Shown here: piece after piece, positions 45,092-57,000 of the stretch
How positions within the stretch are numbered: the first letter of the stretch is position 1
Layout of the letters: each line of letters opens with the position of its first letter
Source of the DNA: Owenia fusiformis
Taxonomy: Eukaryota > Annelida > Polychaeta > Sabellida > Oweniidae
Assembly (NCBI GenBank): GCA_903813345.2
Contig: CAIIXF020000003.1
Location: forward strand, 1,167,621-1,231,620
Length of the DNA: 64,000 nucleotides
Direction: 5' to 3'
Program-made: the position numbers and the translations under genes
Notes under the pieces: generated by a model
Databases searched by the model: none
What the model was told of the DNA's origin: nothing
Seen by the model: the letters and a program-made list of their open reading frames with translations, nothing else

Positions 45092-45265
45092 GGGCTGGTA
45101 ATCTCCTCAAACTTTTCGGGGCTGGTAATCTCCTCAAACTTTTCGGGGCTGGTGATCTCCTTGAACTTGTCAGGGATGGTGATCTCCTTGAACTTGTCAG
45201 GGCGTGTGATCTCCTTGAACCTGTCAGGGCTGGTGATTTCCTTTGAACTTGTCAGGGCTGGTTAC
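45092..45265. repeat. 27-bp minisatellite, six copies
   Basis: GGCTGGTAATCTCCTCAAAC TTTTCGG-type units start at about 45093, 45120, 45147, 45174, 45201 and 45228. On the minus strand they read SPDKFKEIT / SPEKFEEIT repeats, open except for one extra base in the sixth unit. No flanking domain identifies a gene. Confidence 0.8.
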
Positions 45266-46689
45266 CTCTTTGATGGGGCTGGAGTTTGATGTCTCTGTGG
45301 CAGACAGACTGTGTCTCTCTAACTCATGTTATAACAATGATATACTCATAATTTAACATAAGTAGATGTTATGGGCTAAGCATGTGTAGGTTATTGGCAG
45401 ATTATGTGTCCCCATAACATACACATAAATTCCAAATAACCTACTCATAACTTGCACATTACCAATACATAATGGCATAACGTGAAAGCATTATTTACCC
45501 ATTATTACCCATTATAAGTCATTACCAAAAAAGTTAGGTTGGATATGGCATCAATTACCCTTAAGTTATGGGTACTTGGTGGCTATAGGTAACAATATGG
45601 GTAGTTATGTGAAACCTATTGGTTACCCATAACATTTTTCCTAAGGGCAGTTCCTTAAAGTCCCCATCTAAAGTTTGAAAATAGTTTTTTATCATTCATT
45701 TACTATTTGTCATGACTTAAAAAGTTATTTTAGAGATTTTTGAGAAAAAAAAAATTTTGAAAAAAAAGTTGTGAGCATTTCATTTCTCAAATATTCAAAT
45801 TTCCCGCCTTTTTTCAAAAAAAGTTGAAATTTTTTAATCATCAAATATTTCTTAATGCATTTCAAAAAAGATTATCTTTTTAACACCAATGCAAAGATTG
45901 AACAAAGGACACACTATTTCAATAATAAAATGCCATATTTAATGGGCCACTTCAATGTTTTAGCATATCAAAAATATTTTGAAACATTAGTGATGTCACA
46001 AAGGTACCAAAAACTTTTTGAAAAAAATTGAAATTTTGTTTTCGATGTCTATCTTTTCTCAATATGCTAGACTTCAATAATCAATCAATGTTGATTGTCT
46101 AATTAGGTTAAAAGGAAAAATATATTATGTTTTAGATATCATTGTACCATTGGTTTCTATGAGAACTAAAATTTTGAAATGCATTTTTCTCGGAACCATT
46201 TTCTTGCACTGATAAGTTCATTTCTCGCTTATTTATGAACCGATTTTCTTAATTTTTTCGGCAAAAAACATGTGAGGATGAATGCTATGCATTGGTATGA
46301 ATTGTGGCTAATTAAAAGATATATGTGACCTCTAAAAGTTAGTTTTAAATAAATTCACAAATTTTGGAACAAAAAGTCTATCAAAAACCACTTTTTGAAA
46401 TTTAAAAAAAAAGTTTCACATATCACACTTTGATAACATTGGGTAAGACTACAATATAAGCCAAAGTGGTTTAAACTTTACACGGGGACTTTAAGGACAG
46501 AATTATTGAGAAGTGATATTCATTGTCTCAACAGCATATCAATGATGCTATAGACCAATTTAGGCCAAAATTGAGGGCTACAATTGATCAAAATGGTGGA
46601 TATTTTGAACATCTGTTTATGTAAATAAAGTTGATAATAAAACTTGTTTTTTGCTACTTTTGGAAAACCCGTTTTGAAACGAAAATGAC
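45266..46689. other. No recognisable gene
   Basis: From 45300 to 45640 there are several TTATGGGTA / TACCCATAA and ATAACATACACATAA motifs in both orientations, suggesting a small foldback repeat. From 45660 to 46500 the sequence is dominated by A and T runs, with no coding frame. Confidence 0.45.
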
Positions 46690-46890
46690 GTCATTTATAT
46701 TATGGACGCTGGTTGACAGACATTAAAATCAATTTGAGCTTATGATATACCAAATTGAAGATGAGTAAATTCCCTATCCACTGGTATATAATATGACATA
46801 TTTTCATCAAGAAAATCAATATCTTTTTTCGAAATACAAGTATCCCATTTTTTTTGGACCACCCTGTATATATCAGTTTAACCTGATATA
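46690..46890. repeat. Left arm of a long inverted-repeat pair
   Basis: CATTTATATTATGGACGCTG and the following text up to CATCAAGAAAATCAATAT (46836) reappear inverted at about 49040-49205. The left arm continues to a Tc1/mariner-like terminus (GGACCACCCTGTATATA, to 46872), which the right arm lacks. Confidence 0.65.
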
Positions 46891-47098
46891 ATTTAAGTCA
46901 GGATCAGATTAAAAAGTATTAAACATATATCATTTTCTATTATAACAATTCTGATTCATATGCCTCTGCCTCTATAAATAATGAATGGTACAGATGTACT
47001 GTCATGAAGCTAAAGTTGTTGCTTTCCTTCTGCAAGATAGCAAAAAATTGAGTAGGAGTTATATCCCTCCGGAACATCGTTCATTCAACTGAACCTAC

Positions 47099-47380
47099 CT
47101 ATTTTTATTTTCTCGATAACAGTTGTCCATCTGTAGGTAAAGGGTTGGTGGTAGTGTGTCAGGGATTGATAAAAGAGTATAAACTAAAACAGCTATTGTA
47201 AGATTGGTGTCATGAGGAAATTGTCCTATATCAAAAAACCACTGGTAGAGATTCCATGAAGAATTACACCTACAAGATGAACCTGAACGTGAACATATGT
47301 TAAGACTATTTGTGTATTTTACAAAATATATTGATCTCACTGGTCTGATGCCCCATTCCATCAAGTATTATGCAGGTGTA
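47099..47380 (-). pseudogene. DUF7869-like exon, frameshifted
   Basis: Read across frameshifts the strand gives IILDGMGHQTSEINIFCKIH, a LILHGISTSGF-like stretch, FFDIGQFPHDTNLTIAVLVY TLLSI, and LPPTLYLQMDNCYRENKNR, ending exactly at a GTAGGT donor (47098). The ILDGMDQ, PHDxNL and LPPTLYLQxDNCxRENKN blocks are those of an invertebrate multi-copy family I associate with DUF7869, probably a transposon-derived RNase-H-like fold. Two stops and an indel lie between the blocks. Confidence 0.5.
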
Positions 47381-47739
47381 TTTTGAAGGCCTGGAGCGTG
47401 CCTTCTCCATATGCTTGTAATATTTCTTGCGTTCATCTCTGCAATGTGTATAAAAATGTATGATCAATCACATTGAGGGGGCCAAAAAACAATACCTAAG
47501 GTATTTAAATATGAATAGCATATGATACTAGGCAAACATTTCTCAAGGTGGGATGGCAAATCGGGGTTGATTTAATCAGCATGTAATGTATCATTGGTCA
47601 GAATCAAGATGCGGTAACAGCCATCAGTACTATATCTTTATTGTGACATGTATTCTGCCAATATAATTGTTAATAACATTGTTCTAAATTGATCTCAACT
47701 TTCAATGTAAGTATTTAGGTGGATCTTTAATGAGAGATG

Positions 47740-49016
47740 CCATCTACTGCACCGTGCTTTATAGATATTGAAAACCAATGATCTTTGTCATCAAATTATA
47801 CAAATAAATTCTTTCAAATGATCTCACCTTCTAATCTTATATTGTCTAGTTTCTTCCCGATTTTTCTTAAATGAAGTTGTAGTCTGCCATGATACAAAGC
47901 TTTGTGATTTCTACTCGTTCAATTGTTGAACTGGTGGACCTGTAGTCTAACAAGGGGGATATCTTCTGTGTGCCCTAACTGGTTGAACAACCACTTTGCT
48001 TCAACTTCACTCATGTTGATGACATGCATTAAACATTTAATAAAGAGAAATAAAAAAAACACTTAGATATTGATTAAAAGGGTATCCAGATGTTTCACCC
48101 CTAAGACATTTCACCCCTTAGACATTTCACCCCCTTGTTGTTAATAATCAAAAACATGGCCCCTAATGAATATTGTGAATGAGAAAAGGGCTGGAACCAA
48201 TCCACATTGAATGTAACACTTAGCTGAAAAGAAATCTTCTTCCTCTTTCCAAATATTTCCATCATAAATATCACCTGAAGTGTCTCCCTCTATATTTCTA
48301 CTTCTACATTTTTGACATGATTGTAAAAAAACCTTCTTTTGTAACAAAAAAATAATCCGATAAATGCCCCTGTAACTCATGGTCTCCTGGTGTATCATGT
48401 ACATATCTTCTTGAGATGTCAGGTCAGGTGTATCATCAATATCTTCTGACACAATGTCAGGCTGATCACTCTCAGTCTGTAATATATGTTCCACATCATG
48501 CATATTTTCACCCTCAAAATCAGATTCAAATAAAAAAAACACTTAGATATTGATTAAAAGGGTATCCAGATGTTTCACCCCTAAGACATTTCACCCCTTA
48601 GACATTTCACCCCCTTGTTGTTAATAATCAAAAACATGGCCCCTAATGAATATTGTGAATGAGAAAAGGGCTGGAACCAATCCACATTGAATGTAACACT
48701 TAGCTGAAAAGAAATCTTCTTCCTCTTTCCAAATATTTCCATCATAAATATCACCTGAAGTGTCTCCCTCTATATTTCTACTTCTACATTTTTGACATGA
48801 TTGTAAAAAACCCTTCTTTTGTAACAAAAAAATAATCCGATAAATGCCCCTGTAACTCATGGTCTCCTGGTGTATCATGTACATATCTTCTTGAGATGTC
48901 AGGTCAGATGTATCATCAATATCTTCTGACACAATGTCAGGCTGATCACTCTCAGTCTGTAATATATGTTCCACATCATGCATAATTTCACCCTCAAAAT
49001 CAGATTCGTAATGTTG
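47740..49016 (-). mobile_element. Internally deleted tnp2-like element with 480-bp tandem duplication
   Basis: Matches the element at 31.9-33.25 kb at both ends (GTGCTTTATAG...ACCAATGATCTTT and ...CAGATTCGTAATGTTGTAAGTCT), but about 0.5 kb encoding the zinc-binding block is missing. The acidic leader (MHDVEHILQTESDQPDIVSE) is thus fused to SCQKCRSRNIEGDTSGDIYD GNIWKE. The block 48052-48531 is repeated as 48532-49011 with an exact 480-bp offset and only a few base differences. The junction shares AAATAAAAAAAACAC. No intact protein remains. Confidence 0.75.
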
Positions 49017-49039
49017 TAAGTCTATAGATCATACCTGGT

Positions 49040-49205
49040 TTCATGAATTCATACACTCATATTTCAAAAATAAATATTGATTTTCTTGATGAAAACATGT
49101 CATATTATATACCATTGGATAGGGAATTCACTAATCTTTGATTTGATATATCATAAGTACAAATTAATTATAATGTCTGTCAGCCAGCATCCATAATATA
49201 AATGG
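49040..49205. repeat. Right arm of the inverted-repeat pair
   Basis: Inverse of 46690-46836, with ATTGATTTTCTTGATGAAAA, then TGTCATATTATATACCA, and ATAATGTCTGTCAGCCAGC. Together the arms enclose the DUF7869-like exon and the deleted tnp2 copies. Confidence 0.65.
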
Positions 49206-49560
49206 ATGTCTGGGATGACATGATTTAAAGTTAGGATATTGGTGTGTGTCTGTTTCCTTGGAGTAAATATCTGTTATTAGTTTACTCCCATCCTTAATTG
49301 TAAGAACGTCCAAGAACGGTATTTGAGTATAACTTTTTTCCTTCGTGAACTTTATATTTGAGTTTATCGCATTTAGAGTGTTAAGAGCATTTAGAGGGTC
49401 ATTGTTACTAATCAGCCATGTGAAGAAGCAGTCGTTTAGATATCATTTAATCTCCAAATGGATGTATTCTATAATTATTGTGTCTAATGTCATCAAGCTG
49501 CTTGTAACCATTTCTCATGTCTGTGAGAATCTGGGTGTTAATACAGTTTGTAAGACATGC
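49206..49560 (-). pseudogene. Penelope-like reverse transcriptase fragment
   Basis: The frame reads YLNDCFFTWL, LNALNTLNAINSNIKFTKEK, SYTQIPFLDVLTIKDGSKLI, and TDIYSKETDTHQYPNFKSCH PRHP. This matches the region from the polymerase active site to the thumb in Penelope-like and related enzymes: YxDDIFxxW, LN..HPNIKFTxExS, FLDVxV, then YxKxTDTxxYLxxxSxHPxH. The catalytic YIDD is YLND here, which should abolish activity. Upstream, less clear frames continue to 49560. A block at about 49670-49760 matches one at 29.80-29.88 kb, next to the other Penelope-type relic. Confidence 0.55.
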
Positions 49561-50008
49561 AGCTGAGCAACAAATTATTGAAGTTAATACCACAATGTCA
49601 ATTGATCTTCCTGAAATAATATACTACATAATATACTAATAGTTCACAATCCCCTGTAACTCCATGTCTAAGCTCTCTTCCGTCATCTTTCTCTCACACT
49701 CTCTCATAACCTCAAATCTTCCTCTCTGCTTAGAGTCACAATTTTTATCCATTAAGTTATGATCCCAGGCTGTGACCTTGGCATATGATCTTTGATCAGG
49801 TAGTAACATATTCTAAACACTATTGCATGAAGTACAATAGAATCTCTTCTTCCAATGCATTTTGGATTCATGGGAATTTAACTCCTCTAAACTCTGAATA
49901 ATCTCCCAATATTCAACAACATGGCATACATGTATTGCACCCATTCCAGCCATCTTCGAACAGTCACCACAACAATAATCTATAAACTTTTACAGTTGAC
50001 CTCAATGA

Positions 50009-51466
50009 TGTATGGTATAGTATTGTGTATGGTATGGTATATGGTATGGCTTATTGTATGGTGTAGGGTATGGTATATGGTATGGTTTATGGATTGGTAT
50101 GGTGTATGGTATGGTATACGGTATGGTGTATGGTATGGTGTATCGTATGGTATGGTATGTGGTATGGTGTATGTTATGGTATGGTGTATGGTACGGTATG
50201 GTATATGGTATGGTATGGTCTATGGTATTGTATGGTCTATGGTATGGTATAGTGTATAATATGGTATATGGTATGATGTCTGGTATAGTATTGTGTATAA
50301 TATTGTATGGTATGGTATGGTATGGTATGGTATATGGTATGGGGTATGGTATGGTATATGGTATGGTATGGTATTGTTTATGGAATGGTATGGTGTATGG
50401 TATGGTATACGGTATGGTGTATGGTATGGTGTATCGTATGGTATGGTATGTGGTATGGTGTATGGTATGGCATGGTCTATGGTATATTGTGTATGGTATG
50501 GTATGGGGTATGGTATGGTATATTTTATGGTATGGCATATGGAATGGTATGGTATATGGTATGGTATACGGTATGGTGTATGGTATGGTGTATGGTATGG
50601 CGCATGGTATGATATATGGTATGGTGTATGGTATGGTATATGGCATTGTGTCGGTTGTATAGTATATGGTGTATGGTATGGTGTATCGTATGGTGTATGG
50701 TATGGTATGGTGTATGGTACGGTATGGTGTATGGTACGGTATGGTATATGGTATGGTATGGTCTATGGTATTGTATGGTCTATGGTATGGTATAGTGTAT
50801 AATATGGTATATGGTATGATGTATGGTATAGTATTGTGTATGGTATGGTATGGCTTATGGTATGGTGTAGGGTATGGTATATGATATGGCTTATGGTATG
50901 GTGTAGGGTATGGTATATGATATGGTATACATGGTATGGTATGGTGTATGGTATGGTGTATGGTATGGTATGGGGTATGGTATATGGTATGGTATGGTTT
51001 ATGGAATGGTATGGTATACGGTATGGTGTATGGTATGGTGTATCGTATGGTGTTTGGTATGGTATGTGGTATGTTATGGTATGGCGTATGGTATGGTTTA
51101 TGGTATATTGTGTATGGTATGGTATATTTTATGGTATGGTATATGGAATGGTATGGTATACGGTATGGTGTATGGTATGGTGTATTGTTTGGTATGTGGT
51201 ATGTTATGGTAGGGCGTATGGTATGGTATGGTATATGGTGTATGGTATATAATGTATGGTATATGGTGTATGGTATGGTATGTGGTATATGGTGTATGGT
51301 ATACGGTGTATGATATATGGTGTATGGTATGATCTATGGTATGGTATGGTATGGTATGGTATGGTATATGGTATAGTATACGATACGGGATGGTGTATGG
51401 TATGGTATGTTATGGTATGGTTTATGGTATATTGTATATGGTATGGTATGGTATGGTATGGGTATG
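50009..51466. repeat. TATGG-type microsatellite, about 1.46 kb
   Basis: Long array of TATGG and related TGTATGG / TATATGG / TTTATGG units on the plus strand. Higher-order blocks of about 200-450 bp recur, for example ATACGGTATGGTGTATGGTA several times. Because the units rarely make stops, five or more long overlapping frames exist on both strands (MVWYGVWYG-type and HTIPYTIPY-type). None is a credible gene. Confidence 0.95.
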
Positions 51467-51469
51467 GCT

Positions 51470-52550
51470 CTTCCGCTACTCTATAGAGCATGTTTTAAGA
51501 GTAAGGAGGTGATTTTTTAAAATTAGGAGAAAATGATTGCAATTAACTGCACATAAGAGCACTTCAATGAGAATGGTTTCTCGCCAGTTTTCTAAACATG
51601 TTTGCTATATTTTAAAGTGTTGAAGGCTTACTTTTGATATATGCTCATTTGCATTTGGCATTTGATCTAATAAATGCTATATAACAATACGTTTTGATAC
51701 TATTTTGATGGTGAACATAGTGTGTACCCAGATTCCGACAGCCCTGGGATGGGAGTTCTTACTGCCAATTTTTCTAAGAAAATGAAAACTTGTGTCACTT
51801 TTTGAAATTGAACATCTCAAGATAAAAGGTTTATCTTCAACATGCAATTAGTTTTAAAAGTAAACTGGAAGAATGAGTTTTCTGGAAAAAGCTTAAGTGG
51901 ACCAAAAGCCTGTTAAATGGACCTGTTCTTTAAATACGTTTAAATTCATTATGTGTCTGAACCTCCGAAATATCATAAAAATGTAAGCTTAAACGTTTTC
52001 AAAAAATGGCATATTTTACCATCATCTGCATCTGTCCCTTCAGATGGACTGAACCAGGAAGGCGTTGAGTCCATCATCACTCCTCAGTCTCTGATAGCTG
52101 AAAGTAGAATTGATAATTAGCCTAAATTGTCAGTTCTCTTAACAAGTCTAACAATAATAAAAGGGATAAGTCATTTCGATATGTACATGGTCATAGTCAT
52201 CAATAATCTGATTTTAGGTCATCAGTGCTTTCCCGTAGCATGGGAGGGCGACCGGCTTTTTGATATTTTTGACTATGCAGTGAATCAAAAGTGAAACCTG
52301 GAATTCTTTGAAAAAAGTGAACCCCACTTGGCCAATCCTTGGCTGGCAACGGACCTGTGGTCTATAAGCTTACTAATAAAATATAAGCATAGCCTAGATA
52401 TTTATTGTGTCTATTGAAAATAAAATATACTTACATACAGTTACACCTTTACTAGCCTCTTCTTTATACTATTACTATTACTATTAGACTATATCATATG
52501 TGACTATGCGCGTATGTGAATAATGGCGGGCGGTCTATAGTAGGCTATCC
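51470..52550. other. No recognisable gene
   Basis: Non-coding flank between the microsatellite and the CRE-bearing promoter. It contains short ACTATTACTATTAC and TAAAATATAC runs only. Confidence 0.4.
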
Positions 52551-52555
52551 CTTTT

Positions 52556-52700
52556 GCGTGTGACGTCGTAGCCTCAGTATTCGTGACGTCGTAGCCTCAG
52601 TATATTGGAGATTTGATGATTACCGTTGCTAACAACCTAGTAGTGACGTCACAGTTTTGCCTCACATTCCAAATTTGGGCCTCGCATTTGTGACGTTACT
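52556..52700 (+). promoter_or_regulatory. CRE-rich promoter region
   Basis: TGACGTCG at 52561 and 52584, palindromic TGACGTCA at 52643 and TGACGTTA at 52691 lie within 140 bp, in a stretch with more G+C and CpG than its surroundings. A 23-bp unit GTGACGTCGTAGCCTCAGTA is tandemly repeated. CREB/ATF factors bind this motif in animals. It lies 105-245 bp upstream of the start codon of the exon at 52805. Confidence 0.55.
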
Positions 52701-52804
52701 TTCCCGAACTAAAACATAACGCCATTATCATAGGATTTTCGGGAGTCTACTAGGGTTTCGCTCCAGCTCAGCTGTTAATTCATGCATATCTGTGGGCGAT
52801 TATC

Positions 52805-52844
52805 ATGGAAACCACACCGATGGACGTTGACCAACAGCAGGAAG
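52805..52844 (+). CDS. Candidate first coding exon of a host gene
   Basis: ATG in a fair context (TTATCATGG) encodes METTPMDVDQQQE and ends at a strong donor, GAAG/GTAAGC (phase 1). Its acidic Gln-rich start is typical of disordered N-termini of nuclear proteins. The upstream CRE cluster and GC-rich context support a real transcription start. I could not identify the second exon within the window, so the gene is unnamed. It is one of very few plus-strand coding signals. Confidence 0.5.
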
Positions 52845-53159
52845 GTAAGCTCACTCCCCCTGACTGGTTGTTCATTGTTAAACATTCAGTGATTCACGCA
52901 TCTTATCTTTCGACCATCGGAAAAGTCACATAAGTGACAAATAAGAGATAGCGATCGATGCCGGTGTGAAATAAATTATGGTCCCCTTTCCTAACGGCCC
53001 TTACTGGCCCTTATTCAGTGTATAGCCTAAATAATAAGGAAAATAATGGTAATTAGGTCACCATAAAAATCAATCGAGAGTAGGACAATAATTTGATAGA
53101 ACCACCTACCCTTTTACACCGGGGCCAATAATATCGACAATGCATTCATTCATTCGATT

Positions 53160-53345
53160 AAGGGTATTCCCCTTCAACAACTTCAAAGCTACTGAGGCCG
53201 ACGGGGAATCCCCTGCTCTTGTCAGAACAATCCCATGACGTAATTACATTCATTCATCCTATCAGGGTATTCCCCTTTCAATAACTTCAAAGCTACTGAG
53301 GCCAACGGGGAATCCCCTGCTCTCTTAAGAACAATCCCATGACGT
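53160..53345. repeat. 106-bp tandem duplication
   Basis: GGGTATTCCCCTTCAACAAC, AAGCTACTGAGGCCGACGGG, GAATCCCCTGCTCT and AGAACAATCCCATGACGT recur once more about 106 bp later, with few changes. Each copy contains an inverted pair GGGTATTCCCC / GGGGAATCCCC. Confidence 0.75.
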
Positions 53346-53462
53346 TATTACATTCTGTAATACTGTCATGAACAAGACATATGCATTTTATAAAATACTA
53401 TTGCTTATTTTGAGATAGTTGCTGAATAAAATTATATTTCTTAGAATATTTTGTCAAAACTT

Positions 53463-54007
53463 TTATAGTTGGACAATATGGGGAATGAGATGAGCTTTTT
53501 TTGGTAACAGTCTATCACAGTCTTCTCCTCTTATGCGTCTGTAAACTGATGTTCTTTTGTCTTTCAATCTAGAGTCTAATGTGTTTATCAATCTATTGAA
53601 TTCCTCGGTCCTCCATCGAGGTCTTCTCAGTGTCACCACTCTGTCGTCTGCATCTAACTCCTCATCTGACATTATTTCGTTATGGACACCTTTCCATAAA
53701 TCTCTTTCCTCATCGGTCCTCAACTTGTTTCACTCTCAAAAGGTCTTTTAACCTGCTCTTCTATTGAGGCATGCACTGCTTTGAGTCTTGAATCTGAAAA
53801 TATATTGCTTGACATATATATTTGTGAAATTAAATAAAGTGACATTTTTCTGGGGGTGAAAATACAAAGTTTTTGAAGTGGAAAAGTTTTTTGTTCTGTT
53901 AAAGTCCCTGGCCAAAATGTCTGATGTCCTAAATCAGCACCATTTCTTCTTTTTTCATTTCTTTCTAGCAAGAAAGCCAGATATAATTCAGTTGTTATAT
54001 GAGACAT
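53463..54007 (-). pseudogene. Repeat-family protein fragment, frameshifted
   Basis: Reads SDSRLKAVHASIEEQVKRPF ESET (frame ending 53720), then after a one-base shift RTDEERDLWKGVHNEIMSDE, ELDADDRVVTLRRPRWRTEE FNRLINTLDSRL, HIVQL and stop (53463). The DxMSDEExxxxxxxxxRRPxWRxxxxxxLIxxLDxRL pattern occurs in many cnidarian and echinoderm repeat-borne proteins of unknown function, often near their C-terminus. The upstream part (TTELYLAFLLERNEKRR, 53995-53940) may be a separate exon. Confidence 0.4.
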
Positions 54008-54009
54008 CT

Positions 54010-57000
54010 AGCTTAACTGCCCTAATAACAGCTCCTGAGAGATTAACATTATAATATCAAGGTAAATGGCTTGATTGGCCACGTTAAGATGTCTTTCAAA
54101 ACAGAACTTTTGGGATGTTGTCATTTTTATTTTCATTTCTTGCTAGCCCTAAAGCCAAATATGATTCAATTGTTATATTAGACATGTAGCTTAAATAACA
54201 AAAGAGATACACTGGCTTCAAAACAGCTCCAACAAATGGACACTATTTTTTTTTTATCTTAGTTCAGGTTTGATGTTGATTTTTTGCAAAAAATTCTTAA
54301 AATTTCTTCTAATATGATTAACACACAGTAGTTCATTTGAATATGCTAGCCACGGCTTATATAAAGCAACCTCCTCATCAACGACAGTGTTAAGGTTATA
54401 TTTTTTTGGACTTAACATCGGGGAGTGTTTACACAATATCATTAACAGTTATTTGATGAACAGCTTCACTTTTATGTTCATGATAAGCAACTGATATTGG
54501 GAACCATGGAGAACATCCAGTGAAGTCTTGCAACAGATAAATCTTGAGTTGCTACTGTTGTCACATAAAAACCTTGATTTTCAAAAGTTGTATCAGTCTG
54601 AATGACTGAACCCTCCTTATGGAATCATGTGTTTGTCTTCATTTCTAGGTTGAGAGTTGTAATCGTTATACTGGGAACAAGATGTATGCCAACAATTATT
54701 ATATAAAGAATGTATTTAAAAGTCATCGGCTGGTGAAATTTGAGATTTGCAACACAAGATCTTGATGCATCCATTTAGAACATAACATGTTACAATAATT
54801 CAAAAGTGCGTTCATTAAAACCGGGTCATTAACAGCGGGGCATGAACAGAAGGCATGTGTATGGTGTACAACTAAATGTATCCTCAGATGTGAAATGAAA
54901 TGAACTCTCAAATACTGAGGCTGAGATGAACATTTATTTGGTTCTACATTTTCCTCATTAGTAATAGTGACCTAATTTCCTAATAACGCCTCCTATAAAA
55001 GGGGAACTATACATGATACGTATGTTGGATGATTTTGATTTGTCTTGTTTTATTATTCAACCGCTAGCCTTGTTGCATTTGGAATAAACGCAACAGGCGT
55101 TTGCAGTTCTATGTCATTTGTCAAATGAATTGATTTGAAAGGCATCACGTGAAGAGGGGGGGGGGGGGGGGGGGGGGGGGGTTCGAAGCTGGCGCAAATA
55201 CAAAATATGTCTGAAAACAAGTATATGCTATCAAAGTCATTATTCATACTGTAGTAGATAGGATGTTGTCGTTTCAAATATGCAATCAGACGGCATGTAC
55301 GGAATGTTACTTAATCAGTTCTCGGCCGATTTTTAAAATTCATGAGAAAATAATATCTGAAGCCAAGATGTTCTACTATATTGTGATAAGCTTTTTGACC
55401 CCGGTTTTTGACTATTAGCTTTTAGATTATGTGCAAGTTAAATAGCAGGGATTAATTTTCTAATGAGACAGATTTATATTTTGCAATCAGATTCAGACGG
55501 ATTAAATTCTTCTCTCTTTTACAGGATGTGTATTTTCAATCAGACTTGCTGATTATTCTTCGGTTTATTTCAAATTTAATTTTAGAGAGATATATTGTTA
55601 TTCAATTGTAAGAATTATAATATGGAAATAAATATAACATAACATATTATAAAAATCAACATCACACCCGATGATCGGAAGTAATGAACGGAAGTAATGA
55701 ACGGAGGGGGGAGGGGTAGCCGATTTTGTCCAAAAATTCAACAAATCTGGAAGATTTATTGTTTCAAGAGAAAGTTTATAATTATAAATCAATTGCTAAA
55801 TTAATAGGTGCATGGGCATTGGGAAATACATGTATGTTAAGTCTTCTAGGTATTTTTTTCAACCGATAGGCTTCTTAGATATAAGATTTATTCAAAATAG
55901 CGCAGCGTCACAAACTTTCAAATGTCAATGATTTGCTATAAATATCAAGCAACGGGGGTCTACATTCTACACGACCTGTTTTTAAAAGCTTTGTAAAAAG
56001 TGCAGGACCGTAATCACATTTTGTCAATGGGGGGGGGGGGGGGGGGTCAGTTTTCAAAACTTTCCAAGGGGGTTTACATTTGACAAATCTGGCCCCGCAA
56101 TCACTTGAAAAGTGCTAAGAATGGTGACCCCCCCCCCCCCCGGGTAAGGCCCTGCAGTCAATACATTTATGATAACAGCCTATCTAAAAACCGACGTCCT
56201 AGTTCTTTGATATTTTAACCACTTAGAGGTAAATGAGCATGTAGACAAAAATATCTGTCGATTTCTAATTAATTAGTTCAATATAGACTCAATCCAGTTT
56301 TCCCATGATGATGCAATCAATGCAGGTGATGGGAAATAGTCACTGTCATCAAACGTCTCAATCCCGTAATACGCATTTATTTCCGTTTAATAATGTAAAT
56401 AGTTCATGCCAGGAAGGGAGGGGGAGGGGCGCATTTCTGTAATTTTACGTCATACTTTAAAATATATTTCACGTTCAAATCGAAGAATAAATAAATAATT
56501 TCTTTATTTCAAATAAAAATGACTTGGCTGTGATACGTAACAGATTCTTGTAGTCATTTGATGACAAACGGTTAATTAGTGAACGGGCCGAGGATAAGCA
56601 GTATGTATCTTACTAAAAGTATGATCATTGTGATCTTTTTATTCCTGAAAAATTCAGCTGGAGAATTAGATGTTCGGGTATAAAATCGCTTTTGGTCCGA
56701 GAATAAATGAGAGCCTCCTAATATTAAAAGTATAATTATTCTGTAGTATAATATTATAATGTTTTCCAAAATGAATCTTAGGTTAGATATTATAATATAC
56801 ATATATTGCACACGGTTATGAAGTATGCTTTTCCAAGGGGTTGCTGTCTTCTAGTTGAACTCTCCTACTCTATTTCTTTCTATTTCTTTATTGAGAGCAT
56901 TTACAAACGCATTATTTTAATGCTAATTTCGTAACATATAATCTATTTAAAGTTGATGATTTTAAAGTATGTTCGGTTCAATTGTACAAAAAAATGAATA

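Noticed and set aside
49921-51486. Long overlapping ORFs on both strands (Trp/Tyr/Gly/Met-rich and Ile/Pro/Tyr/Thr-rich)
   Set aside because: They come from the TATGG microsatellite, which lacks stop codons in several frames; no domain or splice context.
55053-55277. Minus-strand ORF with a proline run
   Set aside because: The run is produced by the 26-base G homopolymer; no other coding evidence.
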